From Candidatus Gastranaerophilales bacterium (GTDB lineage: Bacteria; Cyanobacteriota; Vampirovibrionia; Gastranaerophilales; Gastranaerophilaceae), in NCBI GenBank assembly GCA_944324345.1, contig CALUVT010000002.1:372001-436000 (forward strand): a DNA stretch of 64,000 nt. The letters run 5' to 3'. The stretch's first letter is position 1. Every line of letters begins with the position of its first letter. The position numbers were made by a program, and so were the translations under genes. The notes beneath the pieces are model-generated. The model made no database searches and was not told the DNA's origin. It saw only the letters and a list, made by a program, of their open reading frames with translations. This document shows positions 33,658 to 43,205 of the stretch, one piece after another.

Positions 33658-35286
33658 GTGAAAAAATACTTGTATTTATTAGGGATAGTAATTTTTGGAC
33701 TTATTTTGAGACTTATTTGCATCAATAAGGCTGACGGCTTGTGGAATGATGAATACGTAAGCTACATGATTTCCGCAAAACCATTTTTCAACGGTTTTTT
33801 AGATGGGATAAAATCTCAATGCCACATGCCTTTTTATTACTTGTATTTAAAATTTTTCATGTCTGTTTTTGGTCAAAGCGACATACTGTTAAGATTAACC
33901 TCAGTCATTGCAGGTGTTGCAGCAATACCTGTGATGTATTTTATCGGGAAAGAAAAAGATAATACCTTAGCTTATTTATGTTCGGGGTTTACTGCAATAA
34001 GTTCCTTTTTAATTTATTATTCACAAGAGGTTAGATTATATTCTATATTATTTTTGTTTTCGGCATTGTCATTACTCTACACGATTAAAATAATTAAAAA
34101 TCCTGTTAGAAAAAACTTTATCCTGTATATTTTGTTTAATTTTTTAATCCTTTTTACACACACAATCGGATTTGTATTTGTATTCTTTAATCTTATATTC
34201 TTGAGCTTAAATTTGTATGAAAAGTTTAAAGATGTTATAAAAAAGGTATGGATCTGTGCATTTATAGGTGGATTAATTTTATCCCCACTTGTTATTAATG
34301 TTTTCATGACTGAATCTTTTTCTCAATGGTGGGGACATTTTTCAATCGCAAGAATCGGGTTTTTATTTACCGATTATTTCTCGCCTGTTTTAACTAATCT
34401 GACTAATGCTCCTGATAATCTATTTTATATGCCTAAACTTGCAATATATATGTTCATACCGGCATTGATTGCCATTTTTGGAATAATTAAATCATTAATT
34501 AACAACAAATTTAACATTCAATTATTTTCTGTAGCTCTTTTTACAACAATTGTTCTTATAATAGCTTCTATATCAGGTAAACTTGTATTTATTACGAAAT
34601 ATTCCATAGAAATTTATCCAATACTTATTTACTTAGCATGCTACGGGATACAAACAGTAAATAAGAAATGGCTAAAAAATTCCATAATAGTAATCTATTG
34701 TCTTCTGTCTGTCTGGTACCTGATAAAATCACCACAGTCAGCACCTAAAATCAGAAGAGCAGAAGGGCACAAAATAGTTGCAGACCTTTTAAACAATTCT
34801 GAACTAAAGAACGGAGATATAATTCTTCTCCAATATTATGATAAAAACAGATTTCTAAAATACTTCGATTTTTCTGATTATTATGTTGTATCAATTAACA
34901 AAGGGAATTTCTATAAATATCTCTTAGACGGATACTCTTATTCCGATACCCTATCAAACGGAAAAAATATTTATAAAAATATATTCTCAACATACAACAA
35001 TCCGTACTTTGAGAATATAATTAACAATAAAATAATAAACAAGCTAAAACTGGGTCAAAGTGTTGCTGTAATAGTATTAGACAGTGTTTCATTTATAAAC
35101 CCTGATATGATGTCAGAAATCACGAAAAATGAGACTCTGTATTCAAAGCAGCCACTCTTATTCCTGGTATTCTCATACATAAAAAATAAAACCTTTTATG
35201 ATATGGCAAAAACTCTCACTCTTACAAGGGTTGAGAGAAAAGGGCGTTGGACTTTAATAAAGTTCACAAAACTTAATAATTTATAG
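33658..35286 (+). CDS. ArnT/PMT-like membrane glycosyltransferase (GT39 type)
   Basis: About 542 residues with some 10-12 membrane helices in the first 370 residues and a soluble C-terminal domain. The first periplasmic loop holds the acidic pair of the family (GLWNDEYVS). These enzymes move a sugar from a polyprenyl-phosphate donor to lipid, protein or glycan on the outer face of the membrane. Start is either TTG 33649 or GTG 33658; I prefer GTG because AGGGA is only 2 bases from TTG and 11 from GTG. Paired by position with the polyprenyl-phosphate GT2 gene. Confidence 0.83.
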   Translation: MKKYLYLLGIVIFGLILRLICINKADGLWNDEYVSYMISAKPFFNGFLDGIKSQCHMPFYYLYLKFFMSVFGQSDILLRLTSVIAGVAAIPVMYFIGKEKDNTLAYLCSGFTAISSFLIYYSQEVRLYSILFLFSALSLLYTIKIIKNPVRKNFILYILFNFLILFTHTIGFVFVFFNLIFLSLNLYEKFKDVIKKVWICAFIGGLILSPLVINVFMTESFSQWWGHFSIARIGFLFTDYFSPVLTNLTNAPDNLFYMPKLAIYMFIPALIAIFGIIKSLINNKFNIQLFSVALFTTIVLIIASISGKLVFITKYSIEIYPILIYLACYGIQTVNKKWLKNSIIVIYCLLSVWYLIKSPQSAPKIRRAEGHKIVADLLNNSELKNGDIILLQYYDKNRFLKYFDFSDYYVVSINKGNFYKYLLDGYSYSDTLSNGKNIYKNIFSTYNNPYFENIINNKIINKLKLGQSVAVIVLDSVSFINPDMMSEITKNETLYSKQPLLFLVFSYIKNKTFYDMAKTLTLTRVERKGRWTLIKFTKLNNL

Positions 35287-35364
35287 CATGACTAGCAATT
35301 TTTATCATGTTTAATCCTCTATATATGTAGAAGATTTCGTAGTTATTCGTAGTAGGAAGAAAAA

Positions 35365-36816
35365 ATGAAAATTGACAAAATTAATCAAAATTATTCTGCG
35401 TCAAGCCGACAGAGCAATATAACACGAGCCGGCTCATCTACAAATTTTACAGGAACAAGCAGTATTAATAAGGATATTATGGATTTGTTGCCTGATAAAA
35501 CAGCTATAAAAGTAATGAAAAAATTTGAATGGTTAAAAGGTGAACTTGGGGGAATTTTAATTACAGCATTAGGAACAGGTGCGGTTGCCCCAATTTTTAT
35601 TGCTTTTAACCCATTCGTTAAAGCACCAAAAAATGCAACAAAAGAACAAAAAGAAGATGTTGAAAATACAAAAAAATATACAGCGATGAGACAGCCTGTT
35701 TCCGCTGTATTGGCAGTTTTAATTCAGACAAGTATTCTAAAACCTATAGATAAGGGCTTAGAAGCATTATTCAACAATGCTAAATATGCCAAAAATTTAT
35801 GGCTAAGCCTTGATCAAAGTAGTCTTTCAAAAAAATCCTACATAAAAAAACAAATCAAAAAAGAAATGAAAGCCGAAGGGGTTTCATTTGAAAACAAAAA
35901 AGCATTTGAAAAAGAACTAGATACAAGAGTTGAGGCTAAACTTGAAGCACAGATAGCACAAACTGCCGAAAAATTAAAGAAGACAGGACAAATACATGTC
36001 GGAGACAGAATTGTTGATAATCAAACTACAGCAGAAGTTTTAAACAAAGTAATAAACGATTATATCAAAGATGCAAGAAAATTAAGGACAAAAGACGCAG
36101 GTCTTGAATTCTATAAACAACGTGCAAGCATATTGATGAATAATGAAGAAACATTTAGGCAAATGTTTAAAGATCTTCCGTCATCCGGAGCAGAAATCGC
36201 AGAGTACTTAAAAAATGAGAGTATAAAAACAAAAAATCCTGATGTCCAATTAATCCTGCAAGAAATAATTAACGCTCCGGAAAATCTCAGAGCAAGCAGA
36301 TGCCAAAGGACACTTGAGCGTATAGACACAATCAGAAGAACCTGCGATAATAATTTTACTCCGGAGCTCTATCTTGAAAAAATGAAGGCCACAAACAAAG
36401 AATTGGATAAAATTATAAGGAATTTGAAGGCAAGCAGGATAAAAGAAGCGAAGAATGCAACAGAAGAAACAATAAAACAAACAATAGAAAAAGTTGCTTC
36501 ATACTGTCAGTTTGATTCTTCTGACTTAAGACTTAAAAACAAATTCCAAGAGACAGAAACTTTCCAAACAAACGTTAACGATTTACTTAAGAAAATATAC
36601 AAGGATGTAACAAAAGGTTATAAAGAAGTTATTGAAAGACGATATAAAGGTTTCAACCAGATTTCTAAAATAGCAATAGGTCTTTGCATAACTTTACCTG
36701 TTACTTGTACTGCATTAAACTGGGTATATCCGAGATTTATGAATTTGTGCTTCCCTAAACTTTCAGGCAAAAAGAAAGATAATGCACAAGAAGTAAAGAA
36801 TGGAGGTGAAAAGTAA
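35365..36816 (+). CDS. Unknown membrane protein, first of a two-gene cassette
   Basis: 483 residues, not recognised. Residues 1-40 are a low-complexity head with STNFTGTSS (25-33). Hydrophobic segments near 58-85 and 108-128 and a third near 440-462 are likely membrane helices. In between lies a long charged helical region (about 150-430) with coiled-coil character (KKEMKAEGVSFENKKAFEKELDTRVEAKLEAQIAQ). No signal peptide. The stop overlaps the start of the next gene by one base, so the two proteins are probably made together and may form a complex. Ribosome site AGGAAG. Confidence 0.72.
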   Translation: MKIDKINQNYSASSRQSNITRAGSSTNFTGTSSINKDIMDLLPDKTAIKVMKKFEWLKGELGGILITALGTGAVAPIFIAFNPFVKAPKNATKEQKEDVENTKKYTAMRQPVSAVLAVLIQTSILKPIDKGLEALFNNAKYAKNLWLSLDQSSLSKKSYIKKQIKKEMKAEGVSFENKKAFEKELDTRVEAKLEAQIAQTAEKLKKTGQIHVGDRIVDNQTTAEVLNKVINDYIKDARKLRTKDAGLEFYKQRASILMNNEETFRQMFKDLPSSGAEIAEYLKNESIKTKNPDVQLILQEIINAPENLRASRCQRTLERIDTIRRTCDNNFTPELYLEKMKATNKELDKIIRNLKASRIKEAKNATEETIKQTIEKVASYCQFDSSDLRLKNKFQETETFQTNVNDLLKKIYKDVTKGYKEVIERRYKGFNQISKIAIGLCITLPVTCTALNWVYPRFMNLCFPKLSGKKKDNAQEVKNGGEK

Positions 36817-37562
36817 TGCCTTCAGTCGGTTCAGTAAGTTCTAGAATAATTGGTAGCATAACAAACCTCAAACCAGTACAAAAATGCTGTAATTTCTTCA
36901 AAAAAGATCCGGAAAAAGCTATTGCATATTCAACAATTGCATCTGTTGTCGGTAAAGATGGTATAGGATGCTACATGTACGTTAAACAAAGTTTGAATAA
37001 TGAAAAAATCCCAGAAGACAAAAGAAAATTTGTAGCTGCACTAGACCTTACAAACGGAGTTCTAATGATTGCGGCTCAACTCGCACTTTTCTTTGGAATA
37101 AGAAAATTAAACGAACCATTATTTAATAAAATCTTCAATAAAACATTTGACAAAGCTGGACAGGTGTTTAAGACCATTGCAACTCAGATAAGAAAACAAC
37201 AAAGAGAAGCTGGGGAAACAGTTTCTAGAAAGCTTACTTTAAAGAAAGAATATAACAAAATCAGAAAAGATTGTTTAGACACATTCAAATTTGTTACAGA
37301 ACTTGCTGCTGCAACAATCATAGCAAAAAGAGTTATAGTTCCGTTTATAGCAACCCCACTTGCACAAAAAGTTGAAAATAAGATGGGGGCTAAAATCGAA
37401 AGTAAAAACAAGGCGAATAACAAATCTGAAAAATCAGAAGATGTTAAACCCGATAAAACCAAAGAGACAGCTCAGGACACAAAGAAAATTGCAGAAGAAA
37501 AAAGTTCTGAATCAGACAACACTAATTTACTGAAAAAGTACACTAATAAGGTAAACAAATAA
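36816..37562 (+). CDS. Unknown membrane protein, second of the cassette
   Basis: 248 residues, not recognised. Hydrophobic segments near 38-55, 73-95 and 158-182. The C-terminal 60 residues are Lys/Glu/Asp-rich and probably disordered. A strong GGAGGTG ribosome site lies inside the end of the preceding gene and the start overlaps its stop (TAATG). Like its neighbour it has no signal peptide. A terminator follows at 37583. Confidence 0.72.
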   Translation: MPSVGSVSSRIIGSITNLKPVQKCCNFFKKDPEKAIAYSTIASVVGKDGIGCYMYVKQSLNNEKIPEDKRKFVAALDLTNGVLMIAAQLALFFGIRKLNEPLFNKIFNKTFDKAGQVFKTIATQIRKQQREAGETVSRKLTLKKEYNKIRKDCLDTFKFVTELAAATIIAKRVIVPFIATPLAQKVENKMGAKIESKNKANNKSEKSEDVKPDKTKETAQDTKKIAEEKSSESDNTNLLKKYTNKVNK

Positions 37563-37582
37563 TAATATATAATTTCATATAC

Positions 37583-37622
37583 AAAAAAGAAAAAATCGAA
37601 GCAAATCGGTTTTTTCTTTTTT
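37583..37622. terminator. Terminator after the two-gene cassette, bidirectional
   Basis: Sixteen-base stem AAAAAAGAAAAAATCG with CGGTTTTTTCTTTTTT (one G-T pair) and an 8-base loop; T-runs on both strands. Placed between convergent genes. Confidence 0.85.
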
Positions 37623-37652
37623 ATTTGTAATCAACTTTATATAAATTCTATT

Positions 37653-38000
37653 CTAAAAAGGTTTTGTCTGGTTTAATTTTAACCTCAACTCTCTAAACCT
37701 TGAAATATCCTCCTGTGTTCTCCCTGATTCTTGGAAAACAGCTTGAGAAGAAGGATGAACCATTAAAACATAATCCATATGAATTTCTAAAAAATTATAT
37801 TTTCTCGGAGACTGGTTTGAATTTCTAGGGTAAATTTCAGCATTTGTAACTGCAAGAAAGCGACGCTCTCTATCATTTAACAAATCTGTTAATTCTCTAT
37901 TTGTATTTGTATATTTAGAAACGTGAACCACACCTTTTATATCATGATCAGCAGTTAATATACATACTTCTATTGGAACAGTATCAATATTTTTTGCCAT
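37653..38000 (-). CDS. Small conserved-looking protein of unknown function
   Basis: 115 residues, soluble, no signal peptide. It has the feel of a small beta-barrel: VPIEVCILTADHDIKGVVHV, then LTDLLNDRERRFLAVTNAEIY and YNFLEIHMDYVLMVHP. Similar short proteins accompany signalling genes in cyanobacterial relatives, but I cannot name the family with confidence. Ribosome site GAAGGATA. It lies 84 bases downstream of yitT on the same strand. Confidence 0.65.
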   Translation of the reverse strand: MAKNIDTVPIEVCILTADHDIKGVVHVSKYTNTNRELTDLLNDRERRFLAVTNAEIYPRNSNQSPRKYNFLEIHMDYVLMVHPSSQAVFQESGRTQEDISRFRELRLKLNQTKPF

Positions 38001-38084
38001 TTTAGTATCCTTCTTTATATAATATCAAACTTCCTTATAATAATACTATATCAATTAAAAATTGTCTACAATGTTACATTAATA

Positions 38085-38960
38085 TCAATTTCGTCTTACA
38101 CCTTTTCTTCGCCCACCATAAGCTTCATGAACATCAACGATAGAAATAAATGCTCTCGGATCAATTTCCTTTACAACAGCCTTAAGTTTTGCAAGCTCCA
38201 GCCTTGAAATAACGCAATAAATGATTGTTTTTTCAGCTCCAGAATATGCACCTATACCTTTCAAATAAGTAACACCAATATCAAGTTTTTCCAAAAGTTC
38301 TTGACCAATTTCATATCCTTTGTCACTTATAATTTCTATAGACTTAGCAGAATTAAGACCTTCCAAAACAACATCTATAACTCTATAAGCGATAAAATAA
38401 GTTAACACCGCATACATGGCCTTATTCCAACCGAAAACCAAACCAGAAGCACCATAAATAAAAACATTAAAAGCCATTATCCACTCACCAACAGAAAAGC
38501 CCCATTTTTTGGACAAAACTAATGACATAATTTCAGTACCATCCAAAGAGCCTTCATTTTTAAGAACAAGTCCAACACCTGTTCCGAGAATTATTCCCCC
38601 GAAAACCGTAGATAATAAAAGATCATGCGAAACCGGATGGTGATGTGTATTGAAAAAGTTCAAAAACAAGGACAACATACCGATTGCATAAAATGTTTGA
38701 ACAACAAATTTTTTACCTATTTTATTGAAAGCTAAAAATATAAAAGGAATATTTATTACAAATACCAATAATCCTAAATTTATTTTTGTTAAGTAACTAA
38801 TTATAATTGATATACCAACAATTCCACCATCAATTATGTTATTTGGGACAAGAAAAATTTCCAAAGCAAATGCTGCAACAAAAGGTCCAAGTGTTAAAAA
38901 AAATAACTTGCTTAAAAATAAACCGAGTTTTTCTTTTTTTGTTAGTTCCCTATCAGGCAT
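38085..38960 (-). CDS. YitT-family membrane protein
   Basis: 291 residues. Five or six membrane helices in 15-205, opening FVAAFALEIFLVPNNIIDGGIVGISIIIS, the family hallmark, with NEGSLDGTEIMSL. The C-terminal DUF2179 domain (about 215-285) ends DPRAFISIVDVHEAYGGRRKG. Function is unproven; homologues have been linked to uptake or efflux of small solutes. It directly follows cdaA (12-base gap). Confidence 0.9.
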   Translation of the reverse strand: MPDRELTKKEKLGLFLSKLFFLTLGPFVAAFALEIFLVPNNIIDGGIVGISIIISYLTKINLGLLVFVINIPFIFLAFNKIGKKFVVQTFYAIGMLSLFLNFFNTHHHPVSHDLLLSTVFGGIILGTGVGLVLKNEGSLDGTEIMSLVLSKKWGFSVGEWIMAFNVFIYGASGLVFGWNKAMYAVLTYFIAYRVIDVVLEGLNSAKSIEIISDKGYEIGQELLEKLDIGVTYLKGIGAYSGAEKTIIYCVISRLELAKLKAVVKEIDPRAFISIVDVHEAYGGRRKGVRRN

Positions 38961-38972
38961 AATTTTCCTTCC

Positions 38973-39869
38973 CTATTTTATTTTAGGATTTTTCTTTATT
39001 GTCATAAAATTATTTATTTTAAATATTGTGTTCTTACCATCGTCGACTTGTTCCTTATATCCAAGAATGTTTTCCAAATCAGATTTTAAAGTAACCAGAT
39101 CTTCATATTTTTTTAAGCTGCCGCCTATCGCTACAGAGACATCGCCTGTTTCTTCTGAAACGACAAGACAAGCACAGTCACTAACTTCTGACATTCCAAT
39201 AGCTGCCCTGTGACGGGTACCATATTTCCAACTAAGTTTTGGATCCTCGGTCAAAGGCAAAAGAACACCTGCAGATATAATTTTATCACCATTTATAACA
39301 ACAGCACCATCGTGCAAAGGAGTATTTGGATGGAATATAGTAAGCAAAAGCTCTGTTGACAAATCTGCATTAAGCACTGTTCCCACGTCCGTATATGTAT
39401 TTCTCAAATCACTTTGAAAAACGATAAGTGCACCCGTATGAGATTTGGATAAAAACTTAACACTTTCAATCAATTCTTTTACAACATCAATCTTTTGTTC
39501 TTTAGGTTTGTTCCCGGAATTAAATAATCTGCTTATAAAATCCACCTGTCCCAAGAATCCTAAAAATCGTCTCAGCTCCGGTTGGAATATTACTATCAAA
39601 CTTAAAGAAACCAAAGTAACTATTGCCTTTAAGAACATTCCAATAATTTTTAAATCTATTCGTAGCAATATTTCACTAAAGAACCAAACACATACTAAAA
39701 TTAAAAGTCCTTTGACGAATTTTTCCGAAGACGTATTACGGATAAATTTTCTATAGAGAAACAAAAGTAACCCTGCAAGAAACATTAACTGAATAAAATC
39801 AGACCAATTAAAAGATATTTTCAGTGTTTCAATATATTTTAATACGTATATTACTAGATCATTTAGCAT
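38973..39869 (-). CDS. cdaA: CdaA, diadenylate cyclase
   Basis: 298 residues. Three membrane helices at about 25-42, 52-70 and 75-95, then a DAC domain with the catalytic PLHDGA (Asp187, Gly188, Ala189) and GTRHRAA (219-221) motifs intact. It makes c-di-AMP from two ATP, a signal for osmotic and wall homeostasis. Gene start overlaps the lysA end by 11 bases. Its usual partners CdaR and GlmM are not beside it. The degrading enzyme candidate is at 30404. Confidence 0.95.
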   Translation of the reverse strand: MLNDLVIYVLKYIETLKISFNWSDFIQLMFLAGLLLFLYRKFIRNTSSEKFVKGLLILVCVWFFSEILLRIDLKIIGMFLKAIVTLVSLSLIVIFQPELRRFLGFLGQVDFISRLFNSGNKPKEQKIDVVKELIESVKFLSKSHTGALIVFQSDLRNTYTDVGTVLNADLSTELLLTIFHPNTPLHDGAVVINGDKIISAGVLLPLTEDPKLSWKYGTRHRAAIGMSEVSDCACLVVSEETGDVSVAIGGSLKKYEDLVTLKSDLENILGYKEQVDDGKNTIFKINNFMTIKKNPKIK

Positions 39870-41202
39870 TTACTTTTAACCTATCAGGAATTTCATCGTG
39901 AGATATTAAATCTTCAAGTGTCTCTCTTTTTACTATAATATCAGATTGTGAATTATTTACAAGTACCATAGCAGGTTTTTGAACTCTGTTATAATTTGAT
40001 GCCATAGAATAATTGTAGGCCCCTGTATTGTAAACACAGAGTATATCACCCTCTTCAAGTTCAGGAAGATAAGCATCTTTAATCAAAATATCTCCTGATT
40101 CACAGAATCTGCCTGCTACTGTGTATTTTTTTTCTTGAGAATTTTCTTTACAGTTTGCAACTTCCGCAATGTATTCTGCATTATACATAGATGGTCTTGG
40201 ATTATCAGCCATCCCTCCATCAACAGCAATATATGTTTTACCTTTGGGAACTTGTTTGGAGCTCCCGACCGTATACAAGGTAACCCCCGCAGTAGAAATA
40301 ATACTTCTTCCTGGCTCAATATATAATGATGGAGAAGTAACAGAATATTTTTTTATACAAAAATTCAACTTATTTAAAATAAGATTTGCTATTTCATATA
40401 CAGATGGAGGTCTGTCATTTCCTGTGTATTTTACACCCAAACCACCACCAATATTGATCTCACTTAATTCTAAACCGAATTTTTTATCTAATCTTGCAAC
40501 CTCTTTTACTAAAATTTCAATCTCGTCTTCGTAAACCGCTGTCTCAAAAATTTGGGAACCTATGTGTGCGTGAAGGCCCATTAATTTTAAATTTGTATAC
40601 TCAGTAAGAATAAGTTCTACCGCATCATCAATCTGTGTTAAATCAAAACCGAATTTTGAATCCAAATGTCCAGTTTGGATGTATTCATGGGTATGACACT
40701 CTATTCCGGGAGTAATTCTCAATAATATATTAACAAATTTTTGATGACTTTTTGCAATTTCATTTAATAATGAAAGCTCAAAGAAATTGTCGACAGAAAT
40801 TCGCCCAACTCCAAGTTCCATAGCTAAAGTCAATTCATCAAGTGACTTGTTATTTCCGTTAAAAAGTACCTTAGACATATCAACACCGGCTTTAAATACC
40901 GTGTATATTTCACCTGCAGAAACCACATCAAAACCAAAGCCTTCATCATAAAGCAACTTAGAAGTAGCCATTGAGCATAACGCCTTTGAAGCAAACATCA
41001 TATTTACTTTCGGGTAAGATTTAAATGCATTCTTATAATCTTTGCATATCCCTCTTAGAGTTTGTTCATCAAGAACGTACAACGGAGTTGAATACTTTTC
41101 AGCTAAATCAACGAGATCACATCCGCCAATTTCAATATTACCGGAATCATTTATTCTTGTGCTTACAGGTTTCAATAACTGATTTATGCTATCCATTGAC
41201 AT
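39859..41202 (-). CDS. lysA: Diaminopimelate decarboxylase
   Basis: 447 residues. PLP-binding Lys73 in MMFASKALC, the HIGSQ and GGGLGVKY blocks, the EPGRS phosphate site and the CESGDIL catalytic cysteine are all present. It converts meso-diaminopimelate to lysine, the last step of the pathway, so the cell makes its own lysine. Ribosome site AAGGGATG. It is in a minus-strand series with cdaA, where lysA-cdaA linkage also ties wall precursor use to c-di-AMP. Confidence 0.95.
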   Translation of the reverse strand: MSMDSINQLLKPVSTRINDSGNIEIGGCDLVDLAEKYSTPLYVLDEQTLRGICKDYKNAFKSYPKVNMMFASKALCSMATSKLLYDEGFGFDVVSAGEIYTVFKAGVDMSKVLFNGNNKSLDELTLAMELGVGRISVDNFFELSLLNEIAKSHQKFVNILLRITPGIECHTHEYIQTGHLDSKFGFDLTQIDDAVELILTEYTNLKLMGLHAHIGSQIFETAVYEDEIEILVKEVARLDKKFGLELSEINIGGGLGVKYTGNDRPPSVYEIANLILNKLNFCIKKYSVTSPSLYIEPGRSIISTAGVTLYTVGSSKQVPKGKTYIAVDGGMADNPRPSMYNAEYIAEVANCKENSQEKKYTVAGRFCESGDILIKDAYLPELEEGDILCVYNTGAYNYSMASNYNRVQKPAMVLVNNSQSDIIVKRETLEDLISHDEIPDRLKVNAK

Positions 41203-41241
41203 CCCTTCTTACAATTATAGGATAACATAATTAAAATAAAA

Positions 41242-42114
41242 TTAAAATAGTAGAAATAGTGTAATTAATAAAGAATAATATACCATTAAATTTCTGGGCT
41301 TTAAAAGCCTTGAATAAAATTCTTTAGTATCATCCCCGCAAACAAATGATTTTAGCGATTTTGCAATATCAAAAACAAAAGGAACGAGGACAAAAGTGAA
41401 CAAAACAAGAAAATTTTTCGTCATAACTGAAAAAACAACTGTAAATAAGTACCCTAACCCGTAAATTACAAAAACCCCATTTATCGCCTTATTTTTATCC
41501 CCAATACGGCAGACAAGAGTTTTTTTATGAGAGAACATATCACCTTCAAAATCTAAAATTGTATGAACATACAAAAGTCCTACAGTGAACATAACAACAG
41601 CAAACGATAAAACTAAAACCTCAAAAGAAAAACTTTCTGTCATAACAAAATAAACCCCTTCAAACAATAATGGGCCAAAAGCCAATCCAACAGCAAATTC
41701 ACTTAAACCAACTTGAGATAATTTTGCATATAAAAGCACAATAAAACAGCCGACCAAAGATAGTAACAAAACAGGATATCCGCATCTTATCAACAAAAAA
41801 ATACCTGCCAAACCTGCCAAACTTAAATATATCAACACAACTCTTAAGACGTCAGATAAGCTAACCTTTCCTTCTTTTATATACAAACACTTACATTTTT
41901 GGGAACTTTCATTCACTTTTTTATAATCGACATAATCATCAAACAAATTTGTTGCAAGGTGAGCAAAACATATTCCGACAAGTGCAACTATACCGTTTAA
42001 AAAATCACCACCGCACTTCAATGAGTAAACGAATATAATAAGCCAAGACAATACAGTCATTGGTAAAGAAAATATTCTGGAGTTTTCTAACCAAAAAAGA
42101 ATTTGTCTTATCAC
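41242..42114 (-). CDS. UbiA-family prenyltransferase
   Basis: 290 residues with eight or nine membrane helices. The first Asp-rich motif is NLFDDYVDYK and the second DFEGDMFSHKK, the two magnesium-diphosphate sites of UbiA enzymes. It joins a prenyl chain to an aromatic or other acceptor in the membrane. MenA-like by length, but no quinone genes are adjacent, so the acceptor is open. It overlaps the preceding small gene by 4 bases. Confidence 0.85.
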   Translation of the reverse strand: MIRQILFWLENSRIFSLPMTVLSWLIIFVYSLKCGGDFLNGIVALVGICFAHLATNLFDDYVDYKKVNESSQKCKCLYIKEGKVSLSDVLRVVLIYLSLAGLAGIFLLIRCGYPVLLLSLVGCFIVLLYAKLSQVGLSEFAVGLAFGPLLFEGVYFVMTESFSFEVLVLSFAVVMFTVGLLYVHTILDFEGDMFSHKKTLVCRIGDKNKAINGVFVIYGLGYLFTVVFSVMTKNFLVLFTFVLVPFVFDIAKSLKSFVCGDDTKEFYSRLLKPRNLMVYYSLLITLFLLF

Positions 42115-42329
42115 CTTAATATACTTCCCATACTTTTAACGGCTTCATAGCTTGCACCAGCCTCTAAAATTTCCTCTGCAGAAAATCCGAAAAGAGTAAT
42201 CAAGGAATAAGCATCTTTGTTATTTTCATTCAGCAACTTTGCTGCTGTTTTCACTGCATCATTTCTTGATAAATTCTTAAATTGGAGATTTTTACCTTTG
42301 TTTATAATCCTTTTTTTTGACTTACCCAC
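42111..42329 (-). CDS. Small basic protein of unknown function
   Basis: 72 residues. A Lys/Arg-rich head (GKSKKRIINKGKN) precedes two predicted helices with SRNDAVKTAAKLL and FSAEEILEAGASYEAVKSMG. Soluble. It is tightly packed between the ROK kinase gene (1-base gap) and the UbiA gene (4-base overlap), so it is translated, but no family is recognised. Confidence 0.65.
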   Translation of the reverse strand: MGKSKKRIINKGKNLQFKNLSRNDAVKTAAKLLNENNKDAYSLITLFGFSAEEILEAGASYEAVKSMGSILR

Positions 42330-42330
42330 T

Positions 42331-43200
42331 TTATTTGACTCCTAAAGCTAAAAGGGCAGCACCAATCATTCCTGAATAATTTCCTGCACAGGCTCTAACA
42401 ACTTTAAATGGAGTAGTGACAATCTCTTTGTTAGCTTCCTGTTCCAGATATTCAACATCCACAAATTCTGCCATTGAGCCAGATAAAACAACACAATCAG
42501 GATCAAAAATATTTGCAAGTCCTATAATACCGTTTAAAATATCATCCTGCCATTTATCAAATATTTTTTTCATTATAGGTCTTTTTATATTGTTTATAAC
42601 ATCATAAGTTGTAATATCAGGATCTTCAGATATTTCTACAGCAGTAAGCCTCAATCCAGTACCTGAAGCGTAAGCTTCAAAACAATCATAACTTCCGCAA
42701 GTACATTTGCGATGTTTATCTGTTCTCATTTTAAAATGCATTTCCCCTGCAGCACCATTTTTACCCTTATAAAGTTTATTATCTAAAATAATACCTCCGC
42801 CAACTCCTGTACCCAAAGTCAGCATAATAGAGTATGGCATACCTTTTGAAGCTCCTATAACATGTTCTGCCCAAGCTGCCGCATTTGCATCATTTTCAAC
42901 GAATACAGGCTTTTTACTTAAACTTTTAAAGTCCATATTAGGATACTCTTTTGCAATATTTCCGGTTGAGCCGAGAATCCTGTCATTAGAATTATTTACA
43001 GCTCCACAAGTAGAAAAAGCAATAACATCTACACTATCCTCAAAAGATTTTATAATATCCCTAAATGCACTTTCTATTTCCTGAAATGTTTTTGGAGTAG
43101 GGCGTTTTTGCACATCAGACAAAATTTCGCCTTTTTCATTTATAACAGCACTATAAATCTTTGTACCACCGACATCTATAGCCAAAGCCAACTTAGACAT
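42331..43200 (-). CDS. ROK-family sugar kinase, probably N-acetylmannosamine kinase
   Basis: 289 residues. ATP site LAIDVGGTKIYSAV, sugar-binding ENDANAAAWAEH, GTGVGGGIILD and the ROK zinc motif CTCGSYDCFEAYASG. Family members phosphorylate glucose, N-acetylglucosamine or N-acetylmannosamine. Because it follows nanE by 5 bases, N-acetylmannosamine kinase (NanK) is the likeliest role, but this is context only. Confidence 0.85.
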   Translation of the reverse strand: MSKLALAIDVGGTKIYSAVINEKGEILSDVQKRPTPKTFQEIESAFRDIIKSFEDSVDVIAFSTCGAVNNSNDRILGSTGNIAKEYPNMDFKSLSKKPVFVENDANAAAWAEHVIGASKGMPYSIMLTLGTGVGGGIILDNKLYKGKNGAAGEMHFKMRTDKHRKCTCGSYDCFEAYASGTGLRLTAVEISEDPDITTYDVINNIKRPIMKKIFDKWQDDILNGIIGLANIFDPDCVVLSGSMAEFVDVEYLEQEANKEIVTTPFKVVRACAGNYSGMIGAALLALGVK

Positions 43201-43205
43201 TTAAC

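Noticed and set aside
34077-34307. Minus-strand open frame inside the GT39-like gene
   Set aside because: Shadow of a hydrophobic coding region, with no start signals.
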